In this document: positions 1 to 8,248 of the stretch, piece by piece
How positions within the stretch are numbered: position 1 is the first letter of the stretch
Layout of the letters: every line of letters starts with the position of its first letter
Assembly: GCA_039816825.1 (NCBI GenBank)
Contig: JBCBXA010000051.1
Location: 1-18,472, forward strand
DNA length: 18,472 nucleotides
Source: JBCBXA01 sp039816825
GTDB lineage: Bacteria > Pseudomonadota > Alphaproteobacteria > Rhizobiales > Rhizobiaceae
Reading direction: 5' to 3'
Program-made: the position numbers and the translations under genes
Notes under the pieces: generated by a model
Databases searched by the model: none
Told to the model about the DNA's origin: nothing
Seen by the model: only the letters and a program-made list of their open reading frames with translations

Positions 1-22
1 GGTAGCTCAAACCGGAGCTACC
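1..22. repeat. Perfect 8-bp inverted repeat (hairpin) at the window edge
   Basis: GGTAGCTC at 1-8 and GAGCTACC at 15-22 are exact reverse complements around a 6-base loop. The hairpin lies within the reading frame of the metallophosphoesterase, beyond its last recognisable motif, and it may continue to the left. It could belong to a transcription terminator that overlaps the end of the gene, but the part that would hold a T-tract is outside the window. Confidence 0.5.
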
Positions 23-958
23 CAGGCTGAATGTCTGTGTGTGCAGTGTGCTGAAGGAGAACGGCGCAACCGGCGTTGCATCGGCCTTGAGTCCAATGCG
101 CATCAGGTCGATTGTCCACGCATCACCCGTCCGTCTGATATCGAGGCGGTTGAAGGCTGCCGGCGGCCGCTTGTGGCCAGGAAGCTGGGCGGCTGCCGGC
201 ACGCATATGCAGGGAATGGGAGCTGACGGCCCCGCCATGGCCGCCACAGTGTCCAGATGTGTGTGCCCGTAGAGCACGAGCTCGGCACCAGCCTTTTGCA
301 ACACACGCCGGAAACGCCCGGCACCAATGAGGCGTTTATGGCGGTGAGTTGCCTTTGCCATGGGTGGGTGATGTATCAGCACGACCCGGCACAGCCCGGC
401 TTCGCCCAACTCCTCCAGCAACACTTCAAGCCGGGCCAGTTGAGCGTTCGAGGCAAGGCCTGTTGCGCGAAACGGCGGTGTCGGCTTGCCGGAATTGACG
501 GATATCAGTGCCACATCCCCCACGCGCTGCATGAGCGGGTAGACGGCGTCGAACGCCTTCCAGTCACGACCCACCGTCGGGAAAGCCTCGGCTTCACCGG
601 CCAACCAGGGCCCCCAGAGCTTCGCTGCCATGGCCAAACTATTGGGCATATACGCGTCGTGGTTGCCGCAAACGAGGGACGTCTTGTCGGGAGTGGCCAA
701 CCTTCTCAGCCAGTCCTTCGCGTTCCGCATCTCGCCCTCAAGAGCGATGTTTACGAGATCTCCGGTCAGCGCCCAATGGTCGGGGCTTTGAGACCGGGCT
801 TCGGCAACGAGCGCATCCAACACGTCCATTGAAGACTGATGGCGCCGTTTGCGCTTCCAGTTCGTCCATCCAGTCCATTGCTTGCCCTGCAACTCGCCGC
901 GAGCAGGGGTCGGCATGGACGGAAGGTGGATGTCAGACAGATGGCAGATGCGGACCAT
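1..958 (-). CDS. Metallophosphoesterase (calcineurin-like), 3' end outside the window
   Basis: Reading from 958 leftwards, an uninterrupted frame of 319 codons reaches the window edge without a stop, so the C-terminus is missing. The protein carries the metal-binding blocks of the calcineurin-like phosphoesterase fold in order: DIH at residues 9-11, GDLVN at 66-70, GNHDA at 98-102, HHPP at 196-199 and GHTH at 231-234. All dinuclear-metal ligands expected for the family are present. No signal peptide or membrane segment is seen, so it should be cytoplasmic and hydrolyse a phosphomono- or phosphodiester; the substrate cannot be told. The ATG at 958 is chosen because the DIH motif must lie close to the N-terminus. 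It has no clear ribosome binding site, and a 10-base palindrome lies 5 bases upstream. It is divergent from the NUDIX gene at 1048. Confidence 0.9.
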   Translation of the reverse strand, partial: MVRICHLSDIHLPSMPTPARGELQGKQWTGWTNWKRKRRHQSSMDVLDALVAEARSQSPDHWALTGDLVNIALEGEMRNAKDWLRRLATPDKTSLVCGNHDAYMPNSLAMAAKLWGPWLAGEAEAFPTVGRDWKAFDAVYPLMQRVGDVALISVNSGKPTPPFRATGLASNAQLARLEVLLEELGEAGLCRVVLIHHPPMAKATHRHKRLIGAGRFRRVLQKAGAELVLYGHTHLDTVAAMAGPSAPIPCICVPAAAQLPGHKRPPAAFNRLDIRRTGDAWTIDLMRIGLKADATPVAPFSFSTLHTQTFSLGSSGLSY

Positions 959-1047
959 GTTTTGCGCTAGCGCGGCCTTGTCGACGCTGCAAGGCCTTGT
1001 GATGTGCCCTTTGGAGTGGCATCCGGACCCCCAAGGGAGAAATCGCC
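959..1047. promoter_or_regulatory. Divergent promoter region with two 10-bp palindromes
   Basis: This 89-base gap separates the divergent metallophosphoesterase and NUDIX genes and must hold both promoters. It contains two perfect 10-base palindromes, GCGCTAGCGC at 964-973 and CAAGGCCTTG at 990-999. It also holds a direct repeat GGCCTTGT at 974-981 and 993-1000, with starts 19 bases apart, about two helical turns. The first palindrome lies 5 bases upstream of the metallophosphoesterase ATG, where a bound protein would block it. No convincing -35/-10 pair could be fixed. Confidence 0.4.
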
Positions 1048-1533
1048 ATGGGCGTCCACTATTCTCTGCGCGAACGCCTGCAGCAAAAGGTGTTTCACCT
1101 CGTCTTCCGTGCCACCCGGTCGATGACGCTTGGGGTGAGGGCGCTTGTCGTGAGAGATGGCGTTCATGGAGCTGAAGTCTGGCTCGTGCGACACACTTAC
1201 GTGCGGGGCTGGTACCTGCCGGGAGGGGGCGTGGAGCGCGGCGAGACCGTGCGGCAAGCGCTGGAAAAAGAACTGCGCGAGGAGGGCAATCTGCGCCTTA
1301 CCGGCGAGCCTGAGTTACGAGGCTGCCTCTTCAACACCACGACCACCAGTCGCGACCATGTCTGTTACTTCGTGGTGAGAGAGTGCGAGCAAACCGCGCC
1401 TTACGGTTCCAATCGGGAAATCGCTGAGGGTCGCTGGTTTGCCCTCAATCAACTTCCGGAGAATCTGACCCGCGCTACACGCGCGCGGATCGAGGAGTTT
1501 GTGGAGGGAACGCCGACCCCCGATGCGTGGTAG
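1048..1533 (+). CDS. NUDIX hydrolase with a non-canonical Nudix box
   Basis: This 161-residue single-domain protein is a small cytosolic NUDIX hydrolase, a class that cleaves nucleoside diphosphates linked to another moiety. The Nudix box spans residues 60-82: G60, E66, then K74-E75-L76-R77-E78-E79-G80-N81-L82. The metal-binding glutamates E75, E78 and E79 are intact, but the usual Arg opening the REUxEE block is Lys74 and the usual Gly near its end is Asn81. The segment LVRHTYVRGWYLPGGG (46-61) just before it is typical of a short alphaproteobacterial NUDIX group. A good ribosome binding site (AGGGAG, about 1032-1037) supports the ATG at 1048. The preceding gene is divergent and the next is convergent, so it is probably monocistronic. 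Substrate unknown. Confidence 0.92.
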   Translation: MGVHYSLRERLQQKVFHLVFRATRSMTLGVRALVVRDGVHGAEVWLVRHTYVRGWYLPGGGVERGETVRQALEKELREEGNLRLTGEPELRGCLFNTTTTSRDHVCYFVVRECEQTAPYGSNREIAEGRWFALNQLPENLTRATRARIEEFVEGTPTPDAW

Positions 1534-1561
1534 ATGACGCTTGGTAATTGGCGCGTGGTAG

Positions 1562-2548
1562 TTACGCGGCCTTGAGACTGTCGCGTCCGTGGGGCGCGGT
1601 GAGATCTAGATCAGGCCCTAGAGGCACGATCCCTGTGGGATTGATGGTCTCGTGGCTGGCATAATAGTGGCCTTTGATGTGGTCCATATGCACGGTCTCC
1701 GCGATACCCGGATGCTGGTAGAGTTCGAGCATGTAGCCGTGCAGGTTGCGGTAGTCGGCGATGCGGCGCAAATTGCATTTGAAGTGCCCGACATACACCG
1801 CGTCAAACCGGATGAGGGTGGTCCAGAGCCGCCAGTCGGCTTCTGTGATGGTGTCGCCCGCAAGATATCGCCGTTTGCCCAGCAGGTCGTCCAGCCAATC
1901 AAGACTTTCAAACAGGGCAGTGAAGGCCTCTTCATAGGCTTCGTGTGAGGTCGCAAACCCAGACTTGTAAACACCGTTGTTCACGGTGTGATAGACACGC
2001 TCATTGATCGCATCGATTTCGTCTCGCAGAGCTTCCGGATAATAATCCGGACCGGTTGCACCCACCTGGTCGAAGGCGGTGTTGAACATGCGAATGATCT
2101 CAGAGCTTTCGTTGGAGACGACACTGTTGGTTGTCTTGTCCCACAACACCGGCACCGTGACCCGGCCTGAATAGTCGGCCTTGGCGGCCACATAGACCTC
2201 AGCCATGGTGGCGGCATTGTTTACGGGGTCGGCGGTGTGGCCTGTGTCGCCGTCTAGGGTCCAGCCCCGTTCGCGCATCAGCCAGTCGACGACGGTCACA
2301 TCAACCATCTCCTCAAGCCCTTTCAGCGCGCGGAAGATGAGGGTGCGATGGGCCCATGGGCAGGCGTAGGAGACGTATAGGTGATAGCGGCCCGGCTCCG
2401 CTTTGAAGCCAGCCTGTCCGGTTGGACCGGCTGTGCCATCTGCAGTCACCCAGTTGCGAAAGGCTGCTTCACTGCGCTGAAACTTGCCGCCCGTCGATTT
2501 CGTATCATACCATTTGTCGTGCCAGACACCGTCGACCAGAAGGCCCAT
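1562..2548 (-). CDS. Glutathionyl-hydroquinone reductase (Xi-class GST, YqjG/PcpF family)
   Basis: The 328-residue protein reduces S-glutathionyl-hydroquinones with glutathione, forming a mixed disulfide on its catalytic cysteine. It starts with the family-typical MGLLVDGVW. The active-site block SYACPWAHR lies at 60-68 with Cys63 catalytic. The glutathione-binding VPVLWD (132-137) and SNESSEII (145-152) follow, then the alpha-helical GST C-terminal domain with the conserved VYHTVNNGVYKSGFA (185-199). Length matches the family. An ATG 12 bases upstream (2560) is in frame, but GGAG sits 6 bases before the ATG at 2548, and the family N-terminus begins there, so 2548 is preferred. It converges on the NUDIX gene with 28 bases between stops and is divergent from the GNAT gene. 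Likely role is quinone/electrophile detoxification in the cytosol. Confidence 0.93.
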   Translation of the reverse strand: MGLLVDGVWHDKWYDTKSTGGKFQRSEAAFRNWVTADGTAGPTGQAGFKAEPGRYHLYVSYACPWAHRTLIFRALKGLEEMVDVTVVDWLMRERGWTLDGDTGHTADPVNNAATMAEVYVAAKADYSGRVTVPVLWDKTTNSVVSNESSEIIRMFNTAFDQVGATGPDYYPEALRDEIDAINERVYHTVNNGVYKSGFATSHEAYEEAFTALFESLDWLDDLLGKRRYLAGDTITEADWRLWTTLIRFDAVYVGHFKCNLRRIADYRNLHGYMLELYQHPGIAETVHMDHIKGHYYASHETINPTGIVPLGPDLDLTAPHGRDSLKAA

Positions 2549-2784
2549 ATCGCTCTCCATTGTGAAGTGGTTCTTGCCATGCTAACTGGCGCTGAAGGCA
2601 GGCGAAGCCAATGGGTATCGCCGCAAGTCAGTTTTGCGCAGCCGTGATGACTTGTCGTGATTGGTTGTGAACAGAGAGACGAGATGCAATTGGTACTGGG
2701 CAGAAGCCGACGACGATAGATCGATCGACCGTTTGACGCGGCCGACGCCGCACGCCCTTTTCTGCATTTCTGTCCGAGCTTTCC
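2549..2784. promoter_or_regulatory. Divergent intergenic region between the reductase and GNAT genes
   Basis: This 236-base region must carry both divergent promoters. I see no credible ORF and no RNA gene. Short features are a GATCGATC palindrome near 2720 and a CGTGAT direct repeat near 2643-2660. I could not assign -35/-10 boxes with any confidence. Confidence 0.3.
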
Positions 2785-3306
2785 ATGAACGCGAAATCCA
2801 AAGCCGCGGCTTCCGCCGCGCAGATCGATATGTCCGCCATCCGGATGGTGGCCGAAACGCCAGATGATCTGGAACTGGTAACCCAACTCCATGAGGAGGT
2901 GTTTGGTCCCGGTCGTTTCGCGAAGACCGCATTCCGCCTGCGTGAAGGCAAGCAACCTCGCTATGACCTCTCGCGGCTGGCCTGGCGCGGAGATCAACTG
3001 CTGGGCGCTGTTCGCATGACTGGCATCGCGATTGGTGACGGCTCAGCCGTGCTGCTTGGCCCCCTTTGTGTGCGCCGCGAGATCAAAGGCATGGGGCTTG
3101 GCCGAGCGCTGATGAAGACCGCCATGGAGGCCTCTTGGTCTGCGGACGAGACGGTGGTTTTGCTTGTTGGCGACGCGGCCTATTACAGCCCGTTTGGTTT
3201 TCAGCGAGCCGTCGACGTCGAGCTTCCGGGCCCTGCCGACCCTGCGCGTACGCTCATTGCGGTGCGGGACGGAAGTCCATCCGACTGGTCGGGTAAGGTC
3301 GCCTAG
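2785..3306 (+). CDS. GNAT-family N-acetyltransferase (YhbS-like)
   Basis: This 173-residue cytosolic enzyme has the GCN5-related acetyltransferase fold. Motif A, which binds the acetyl-CoA pyrophosphate, is at about 90-110 (LLGPLCVRREIKGMGLGRAL). Motif B is at about 124-142, where VGDAAYYSPFGF is characteristic of the YhbS-like group. The acceptor substrate is unknown. No strong ribosome binding site precedes the ATG at 2785; an in-frame ATG at 2830 (residue 16) is an alternative, and the first 15 residues look dispensable to the fold. The TAG stop (3304-3306) overlaps the TAG stop of the opposite-strand gene within one CTAG, so the two transcripts must overlap. Confidence 0.9.
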   Translation: MNAKSKAAASAAQIDMSAIRMVAETPDDLELVTQLHEEVFGPGRFAKTAFRLREGKQPRYDLSRLAWRGDQLLGAVRMTGIAIGDGSAVLLGPLCVRREIKGMGLGRALMKTAMEASWSADETVVLLVGDAAYYSPFGFQRAVDVELPGPADPARTLIAVRDGSPSDWSGKVA

Positions 3307-5396
3307 CGACCTTCCCGATACCAAACGGCGGACAAGGCCGCGAGAACGAGGGCGAGGCCCAAAAAGCCGGCAAAGAGCGGCAGTTGCGCCAGGCCAACGA
3401 GGCGTGTGGCTTCGGTGCGTTCCAACCCTATCCAACCGTTGCCGGATGTCCGCGTGCCAGCACGCACGGGCACAATCCGCGGCACATCAACGCCTTCTCC
3501 GGCTGCGACCCGCGTCACCGATCCATCTCGCGCTTCGATGAGGGGGGCGAGCACGCTTTCGGATGACAATATGTCGGCAAACTCCCATGCATTGACGGGG
3601 CCAGCGTGGGTGAGTGCGCGCAGATCACCGTTTTCAAATTGCCACAGGCCAAGGGCGGGTCGGTCAATCGTTGCCGTCCACTGGCCAAGATCGTTCTGCG
3701 TCAGCTCCAGCGTTCCCGTCGAGCCATCAGGTCTCGTGACGGCCAGTTCACCCGGATCATCACCCATGGTCTGCCGGGTGACGGTCAGGCGCGACCCGTC
3801 GACCTCCGCCGTCAGTGCTTCTTCGTCCAGTTCCGGTTCCTGCATCAGCCAATGTGCCACTCTTCGCAGCAATTGAACATGCGGGCCACCGCCATCGAAC
3901 TCCCGAGCCCAAAGCCATGGATGATCGGACAGGAACAGGCCAACCCGGCCTTCCCCAACGCGGCGCAACGCCAGCACCGGGGCGTCCTGTCCGTCCGACA
4001 GAAGCGTGTCTCCCTCCACCGGGCCGGCATCCACGCGGCGGAACCAGCGGCCCCATTCCGGCTCTTCGCCCAAGGCGTTGGCGCCATCCAGATCGCGGGT
4101 GACAGGGTGGCGCTGGCCGGTCTCAGTAACCGTAGCGCGGTAGGGCTCGTTGCTCACATCGCCATTGGGCAGTGTCGGCAGAATCTCTTCAAGCGATGTC
4201 GCCGCGATGGAGCGCAGTCCGGCAAACTCCGGCCCCGTTGCCAGCAGCATGGCGCCACCGTTGCGCACATAGTCAGCCATGTAAGTGAAGTAGAGGCCAG
4301 GCAAGACGCCGCGCCGCTGATAACGGTCGAAGATGATGAGATCGAACTCTTCGATCTTTTCCACGAACAGCTCGCGGGTGGGGAAGGCGATGAGCGACAG
4401 CTCTTCAATCGGCGTGCCGTCCTGCTTTTGAGGAGGGCGCAGAATTGTGAAGTGAACCAGATCAACGCTGGCATCGGACGTCAGCAGGTTTCGCCAGGTC
4501 CGTTCGCCGGCATGGGGTTCGCCGGACACAAGCAGCACACGCAAATTCTCGCGGATGCCATCGAGCTCAACGAAAGCTCGATTGTTGACGGCTGTCAGTT
4601 CGCCATCAATGGGCTCGACCTCCATCTCGACGATGACGCGCCCCGCATTGGGCACTTCGAAGAAGAATGTCGAAGTCTCTCCGGCAATGGCGAACTCTTC
4701 CGACACCAGTTCGCCGCCTACGGTCACACTGACAATGACTTCAGACCCCGGAGTGCGCCCGGCGCCATTGTCCTCGACGCGGTAGGTGATCTGCTGATCT
4801 TCTCCGACGATTCCGAAGCGGGGCGCCTCATCGATGATGATCCGTCGATCAAACTCGTCGGCTTCGCCAGTGATGAGGGCATGGATCGGATAGTCGCCAC
4901 CCAGCAAGTCCGACGCCCCATCCACTGCGTCATGTACCTGGCCATCGGTGACCATGATCGCCCCGCCGATCCTCGCGGGGGCCACATCTTCCAAGGCGCT
5001 CTGCAATGCAGTCACCAAAGCGGTGCTGACATCGGTGTCACCGCCTTCATAGGCCGGGCCGACATTGACCTGGCGCAGCTCGAATTCGGCCATATCGCCC
5101 AGGCGCTGAGTCAACAGTGCGCGGGCTGCCGCTGTCTGCTGCTCACGGCCACCGACGGTCTGGCTCTCACTTTCATCGGTGACAAGAGCAATCACCGTCT
5201 TCAGGCTCTCCCGCTCCTCTCGCACCAGAGACGGTCCGGCAAGGGCGAATGCCAGGAGAACCAGAGCCGCCAACCGCAGCCACTTGCCCCGCGTGCCAGC
5301 ATAGACAGTTGCAGCTCCCAGTCCGAGCGCCAGCAAACCGGCGAGCCCAACCATTGCCCAGGGCAAAAGTGGTTGAAAGCCTATCGAATATTCCAT
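3303..5396 (-). CDS. Membrane protein with MIDAS-type vWA-like domain and glutamine-amidotransferase-like region; last gene of the moxR operon
   Basis: This 697-residue protein is the fourth subunit of the MoxR-DUF58-DUF4159 operon. Two N-terminal membrane segments lie at about 12-34 and 41-58, with a third at about 666-690 just before the C-terminus, leaving a roughly 600-residue middle part, probably non-cytoplasmic. Right after the second segment comes D74-E-S-E-S78, a DxSxS MIDAS motif. It is followed by a possible MIDAS threonine in GGDTDVSTAL (about 118-127) and by MVTDG (148-152), giving a von Willebrand-A-like metal site. A beta-rich part and then a class-I glutamine-amidotransferase-like segment follow (LRVLLVSGEPHAGERTW to DLIIFDRY), without an obvious catalytic Cys. 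TGGAGG lies 8 bases before the ATG, and 14 bases separate it from the upstream stop. Function unknown; probably part of an envelope complex with MoxR. Confidence in the gene is high, in the role low. Confidence 0.88.
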   Translation of the reverse strand: MEYSIGFQPLLPWAMVGLAGLLALGLGAATVYAGTRGKWLRLAALVLLAFALAGPSLVREERESLKTVIALVTDESESQTVGGREQQTAAARALLTQRLGDMAEFELRQVNVGPAYEGGDTDVSTALVTALQSALEDVAPARIGGAIMVTDGQVHDAVDGASDLLGGDYPIHALITGEADEFDRRIIIDEAPRFGIVGEDQQITYRVEDNGAGRTPGSEVIVSVTVGGELVSEEFAIAGETSTFFFEVPNAGRVIVEMEVEPIDGELTAVNNRAFVELDGIRENLRVLLVSGEPHAGERTWRNLLTSDASVDLVHFTILRPPQKQDGTPIEELSLIAFPTRELFVEKIEEFDLIIFDRYQRRGVLPGLYFTYMADYVRNGGAMLLATGPEFAGLRSIAATSLEEILPTLPNGDVSNEPYRATVTETGQRHPVTRDLDGANALGEEPEWGRWFRRVDAGPVEGDTLLSDGQDAPVLALRRVGEGRVGLFLSDHPWLWAREFDGGGPHVQLLRRVAHWLMQEPELDEEALTAEVDGSRLTVTRQTMGDDPGELAVTRPDGSTGTLELTQNDLGQWTATIDRPALGLWQFENGDLRALTHAGPVNAWEFADILSSESVLAPLIEARDGSVTRVAAGEGVDVPRIVPVRAGTRTSGNGWIGLERTEATRLVGLAQLPLFAGFLGLALVLAALSAVWYREGR

Positions 5397-5410
5397 CTAG
5401 CCGGCCTCCA

Positions 5411-8248
5411 TCACTGTCCCAGTCTTTCGAGCAGATCGGGGATGTGGATTTGGTCGGCTTTGTAGTTTCCGGTGAGGGTATACATCATGATGTTTACCCC
5501 GACCCGGAAAGCCAGAATCCGCTGGCGCGGGTTCTGAGGTTCCGTCGGCAGGAGCGGTCGTCCCCCATCATCCAGCGCCCATGCTCCAGCCAGGTCGTTG
5601 CCGGAGATCATGATCGAGGACACGCCATCGCCGGCCCGAGCAGGACGGCGCGGAGCGCCCTCCACGGGGAGGGGAAGCGCTTCCACCCACAGGGGGGACT
5701 CGGCAAACCGGCCGGGGAAATCGTCGAGCAGATAGAAGCTCTTGGTCAGAACATGATCCGGCGGAACGGGCTCCAGAGGAGGTATGTCCAGCGTTTGCAA
5801 TATGGCGGCAAGGCGTTGCTCAGAGGGTATTTGTGCCCCAGGCAGAGACAGGTTTTCCGGCAGGCCATTGCGCGTGTCGAACAGGACTGTGCCACCATTT
5901 TTCATATAGGCGTCGATCCGTGTCAGCGCCGTCGCGCTCGGCATCTCGGCATCGGCGGAGATGGGCCAGTAGATGAGTGGGAAGAAGGCCAGTTCGTCCA
6001 CCTCAGGGTCCAACCCGATGGGCGGTCCGGGTTCGAGGGAGGTGCGGCTGGCGACAAAGCGCGACATGCCGTCCATACCCTGTTCGGACACTTCATCGAC
6101 GCTCAGATCTCCCGTGATGATGTACCCAACGCGGGTTTCAAAGGCCGCTGGCAGCGTCTTCTCGAAGCTGGCCGTCTCGGTATCGGACTGAGCAGCAGCT
6201 GGCACCATCATGGCCGCTGTCAGCGTAGCTGCAAATGCCACGACGAAAAGCGAGCTGGCCGCCGTCGTAAAGCGCCTCATTCGCACTGCGCCCATCATCA
6301 CCAGCATGATCAGAGTATCAGCGACAAGCAGGACAAAGGCTGCCAAGAACAGCCATGGAGACAGGTCGCGTGCCTCGCTTTCCGGATAGGTGCTGAGAAC
6401 CATGCCAGCCAAGCCCTCGGGTGCCGTGACCGGCGTGAACGTGATCAAGCCGTCCCTGGTTTCGTCGTACAGGTTGAGAGCCAGAGTGGCCTGCTCGCTG
6501 CCGTAAAGCCCTGGTGGCGTGTCCGTTCCGGGGCGGGGTGGCTCGCCGGGTTCGAGCGTCAGGGGGCGAGCCTTGGCTGGCGGCGCACCGAAGGTCCCAT
6601 CGGCTCTGATCGTGCGCAAGGGCGGGAGTATGGCGGTCTCCTGAACTTGCACGCCTGACGATGCGCCATTGCCCTTTGAGCGTTCCACGATGCGGTTCAG
6701 CATGGCGACGAAGGTGCCCGATAGCGGCAGGTTCGACCATGTTGCGTCTGCCGTCACATGAAAGAGCACGATCTCGCCGTCACCAAAGGGCGTGGTCGTG
6801 ACGAGCGGAGTTCCATCGGCCAGGCTGGCCCAGGTTTTGGCCGCAAGATCAATTTCGGGCTGCGCCAGCACCTGTCGGCGAACAACGATGTCGTCGGAAA
6901 GAGCAATGCCGGAAAAGGGGCTCGACGCCGTGAAGGGGGCGATGGGCTGAGGTTCATCCCAGCTCAAGGAGCCGCCCAAGGATCGTTCGCCTTGGCGCAG
7001 AAGCACCGGAATGAGGGGATCCTGGAAATCACCTGCCGCCAGCCTTGGCCCCGCAAAGCGAAGCAGTGTCCCACCGCCATCTATGAAGACCGAAAGCGCT
7101 TCGGTGGCGGCGTCCGGCAGCGTTCCGACATCGGCCAGCACGAACACGCTCGGACGATCCGCCAAAAGGCGCTCAATCTCAGACACGAGGTTGGCTTCCT
7201 GGGCGAGTTGCACCTCCGAGGTCGAGGAGAGGGCCCGCGAAATGTAGTGCAAGGGTTCAAGAAGCGGTTGCGCGAGATCGTTGGCGACGCCGGACAGCAT
7301 AGCGACCCGCCGCCGTTGCGATCCGCTGTCGGTCACGAACACATCGCCCGCAGTGCCAGCACCTTCGACTGCAATCCGTAGAACATCGTTTCGCAGTTCC
7401 AGCGGCATCTCAAAGCGAATGGCCAAACGCCCATCGCCCAGTGGTTCGGCTTCTGAAAGGTTGGCATCTGCCAGCGGGCGCCCGCGATCGTCCAGAGCCA
7501 GAAGGCGACCGTTTGGAAAGCCTCCCATGGTGGTCAGCGCAACGTCGAGTCCGTCGGCCGTGCTCTCGACCCCTGTCACGGCGCTCACCGGCTGATCCTC
7601 AACCCGCAGCGCACGTAATGTGTGTTGAGCGGCATCAAGTCCGGTCAGTGTCTCCACCCAATTTTCGGGAGCAATCGTTGAAGCGAGAAAGACGATCTCG
7701 GAGGGTTCTGTGAGGTTCTCGCCCAGATTTTGTGCGAGTGCGGAGAGGTCGGTGACCGTTGGCCTTGGTGAGGCCGCCCCCATTCGCTCCAACAGGATTT
7801 CCGGTGTTTCTGGATTCAGGTCAGCTGTCGCGCCCTGTGAAGCCAATGCCAATCTGACAGGGCGACCCTGGTCGTTACCATTTCGGATCAATGCGCCCAC
7901 GGCGGCGATTTGCTGATCCCATACTGCTTGCGACGCCCAGCCATCGTCGAGCACGATCAGCAGATCGCCCTCTCCTGTCGCCGTGAGGGCTGTCTGCGGA
8001 TTTAGGATCGGGCCGGAAAGGGCGAGAATTGCGAGTGCTGCCAGCAGAATGCGCATGGCTGTCAGCCACCACGGGCTGCGGTGCGGTGTCTCTTCCTGCC
8101 TTTCGAGCTCCTCCAAAATGGCCAATGGCGGAAAAACCTCTTCGCGCGGCTTGGGCGGTGTCAGCCTCAGAAGCAGCCAGATCAGGGGGAGTGCCAGAAG
8201 CCCTGCCAGGACGGCCGGTGCGCTGAAGGCAAGGGGAAGTCCCAGCAT
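5411..8248 (-). CDS. BatA-like / DUF4159 fusion membrane protein
   Basis: This 945-residue protein begins with the BatA N-terminal membrane domain: helices at about 5-25 and 63-83 around the basic loop LRLTPPKPREEVFPP. Next is a degenerate MIDAS-like DDGWAS where a von Willebrand-A domain would start, and a long beta-rich, probably periplasmic part. A third membrane helix lies at about 631-653. It is followed directly by a stretch that reads like a signal peptide (Met657, Arg-Arg, hydrophobic core, Ala-Ala-Ala at 684-686). DUF4159 proper occupies about 706-940 (RVGYIITGDL to YTLTGNYKADQIHIPDLL). The ATG overlaps the TAA of the DUF58 gene by one base, indicating translational coupling. Its job is not established; proteins of this layout accompany MoxR ATPases. 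The internal signal-like segment suggests an ancestral fusion of two genes. Confidence 0.9.
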   Translation of the reverse strand: MLGLPLAFSAPAVLAGLLALPLIWLLLRLTPPKPREEVFPPLAILEELERQEETPHRSPWWLTAMRILLAALAILALSGPILNPQTALTATGEGDLLIVLDDGWASQAVWDQQIAAVGALIRNGNDQGRPVRLALASQGATADLNPETPEILLERMGAASPRPTVTDLSALAQNLGENLTEPSEIVFLASTIAPENWVETLTGLDAAQHTLRALRVEDQPVSAVTGVESTADGLDVALTTMGGFPNGRLLALDDRGRPLADANLSEAEPLGDGRLAIRFEMPLELRNDVLRIAVEGAGTAGDVFVTDSGSQRRRVAMLSGVANDLAQPLLEPLHYISRALSSTSEVQLAQEANLVSEIERLLADRPSVFVLADVGTLPDAATEALSVFIDGGGTLLRFAGPRLAAGDFQDPLIPVLLRQGERSLGGSLSWDEPQPIAPFTASSPFSGIALSDDIVVRRQVLAQPEIDLAAKTWASLADGTPLVTTTPFGDGEIVLFHVTADATWSNLPLSGTFVAMLNRIVERSKGNGASSGVQVQETAILPPLRTIRADGTFGAPPAKARPLTLEPGEPPRPGTDTPPGLYGSEQATLALNLYDETRDGLITFTPVTAPEGLAGMVLSTYPESEARDLSPWLFLAAFVLLVADTLIMLVMMGAVRMRRFTTAASSLFVVAFAATLTAAMMVPAAAQSDTETASFEKTLPAAFETRVGYIITGDLSVDEVSEQGMDGMSRFVASRTSLEPGPPIGLDPEVDELAFFPLIYWPISADAEMPSATALTRIDAYMKNGGTVLFDTRNGLPENLSLPGAQIPSEQRLAAILQTLDIPPLEPVPPDHVLTKSFYLLDDFPGRFAESPLWVEALPLPVEGAPRRPARAGDGVSSIMISGNDLAGAWALDDGGRPLLPTEPQNPRQRILAFRVGVNIMMYTLTGNYKADQIHIPDLLERLGQ

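Noticed and set aside
257..832. 191-codon plus-strand frame
   Set aside because: The minus strand carries the five metallophosphoesterase motifs in one uninterrupted 319-codon frame; this is its shadow.
1552..1568. CGCGT/ACGCG stem between the NUDIX and reductase genes as a bidirectional terminator
   Set aside because: Only 5 base pairs, a 7-base loop and no T-tract on either side.
3606..5465. 619-codon open frame on the plus strand opposite the 697-residue membrane protein gene
   Set aside because: Its translation is Arg/Gln/His-rich without recognisable domains, while the minus strand encodes a clear membrane protein in a coupled operon. Long antisense frames are expected opposite high-GC genes.
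5249..6658. 469-codon plus-strand frame opposite the DUF4159 gene
   Set aside because: Same reasoning: low-complexity basic translation, no start context, fully covered by a well-supported minus-strand gene.
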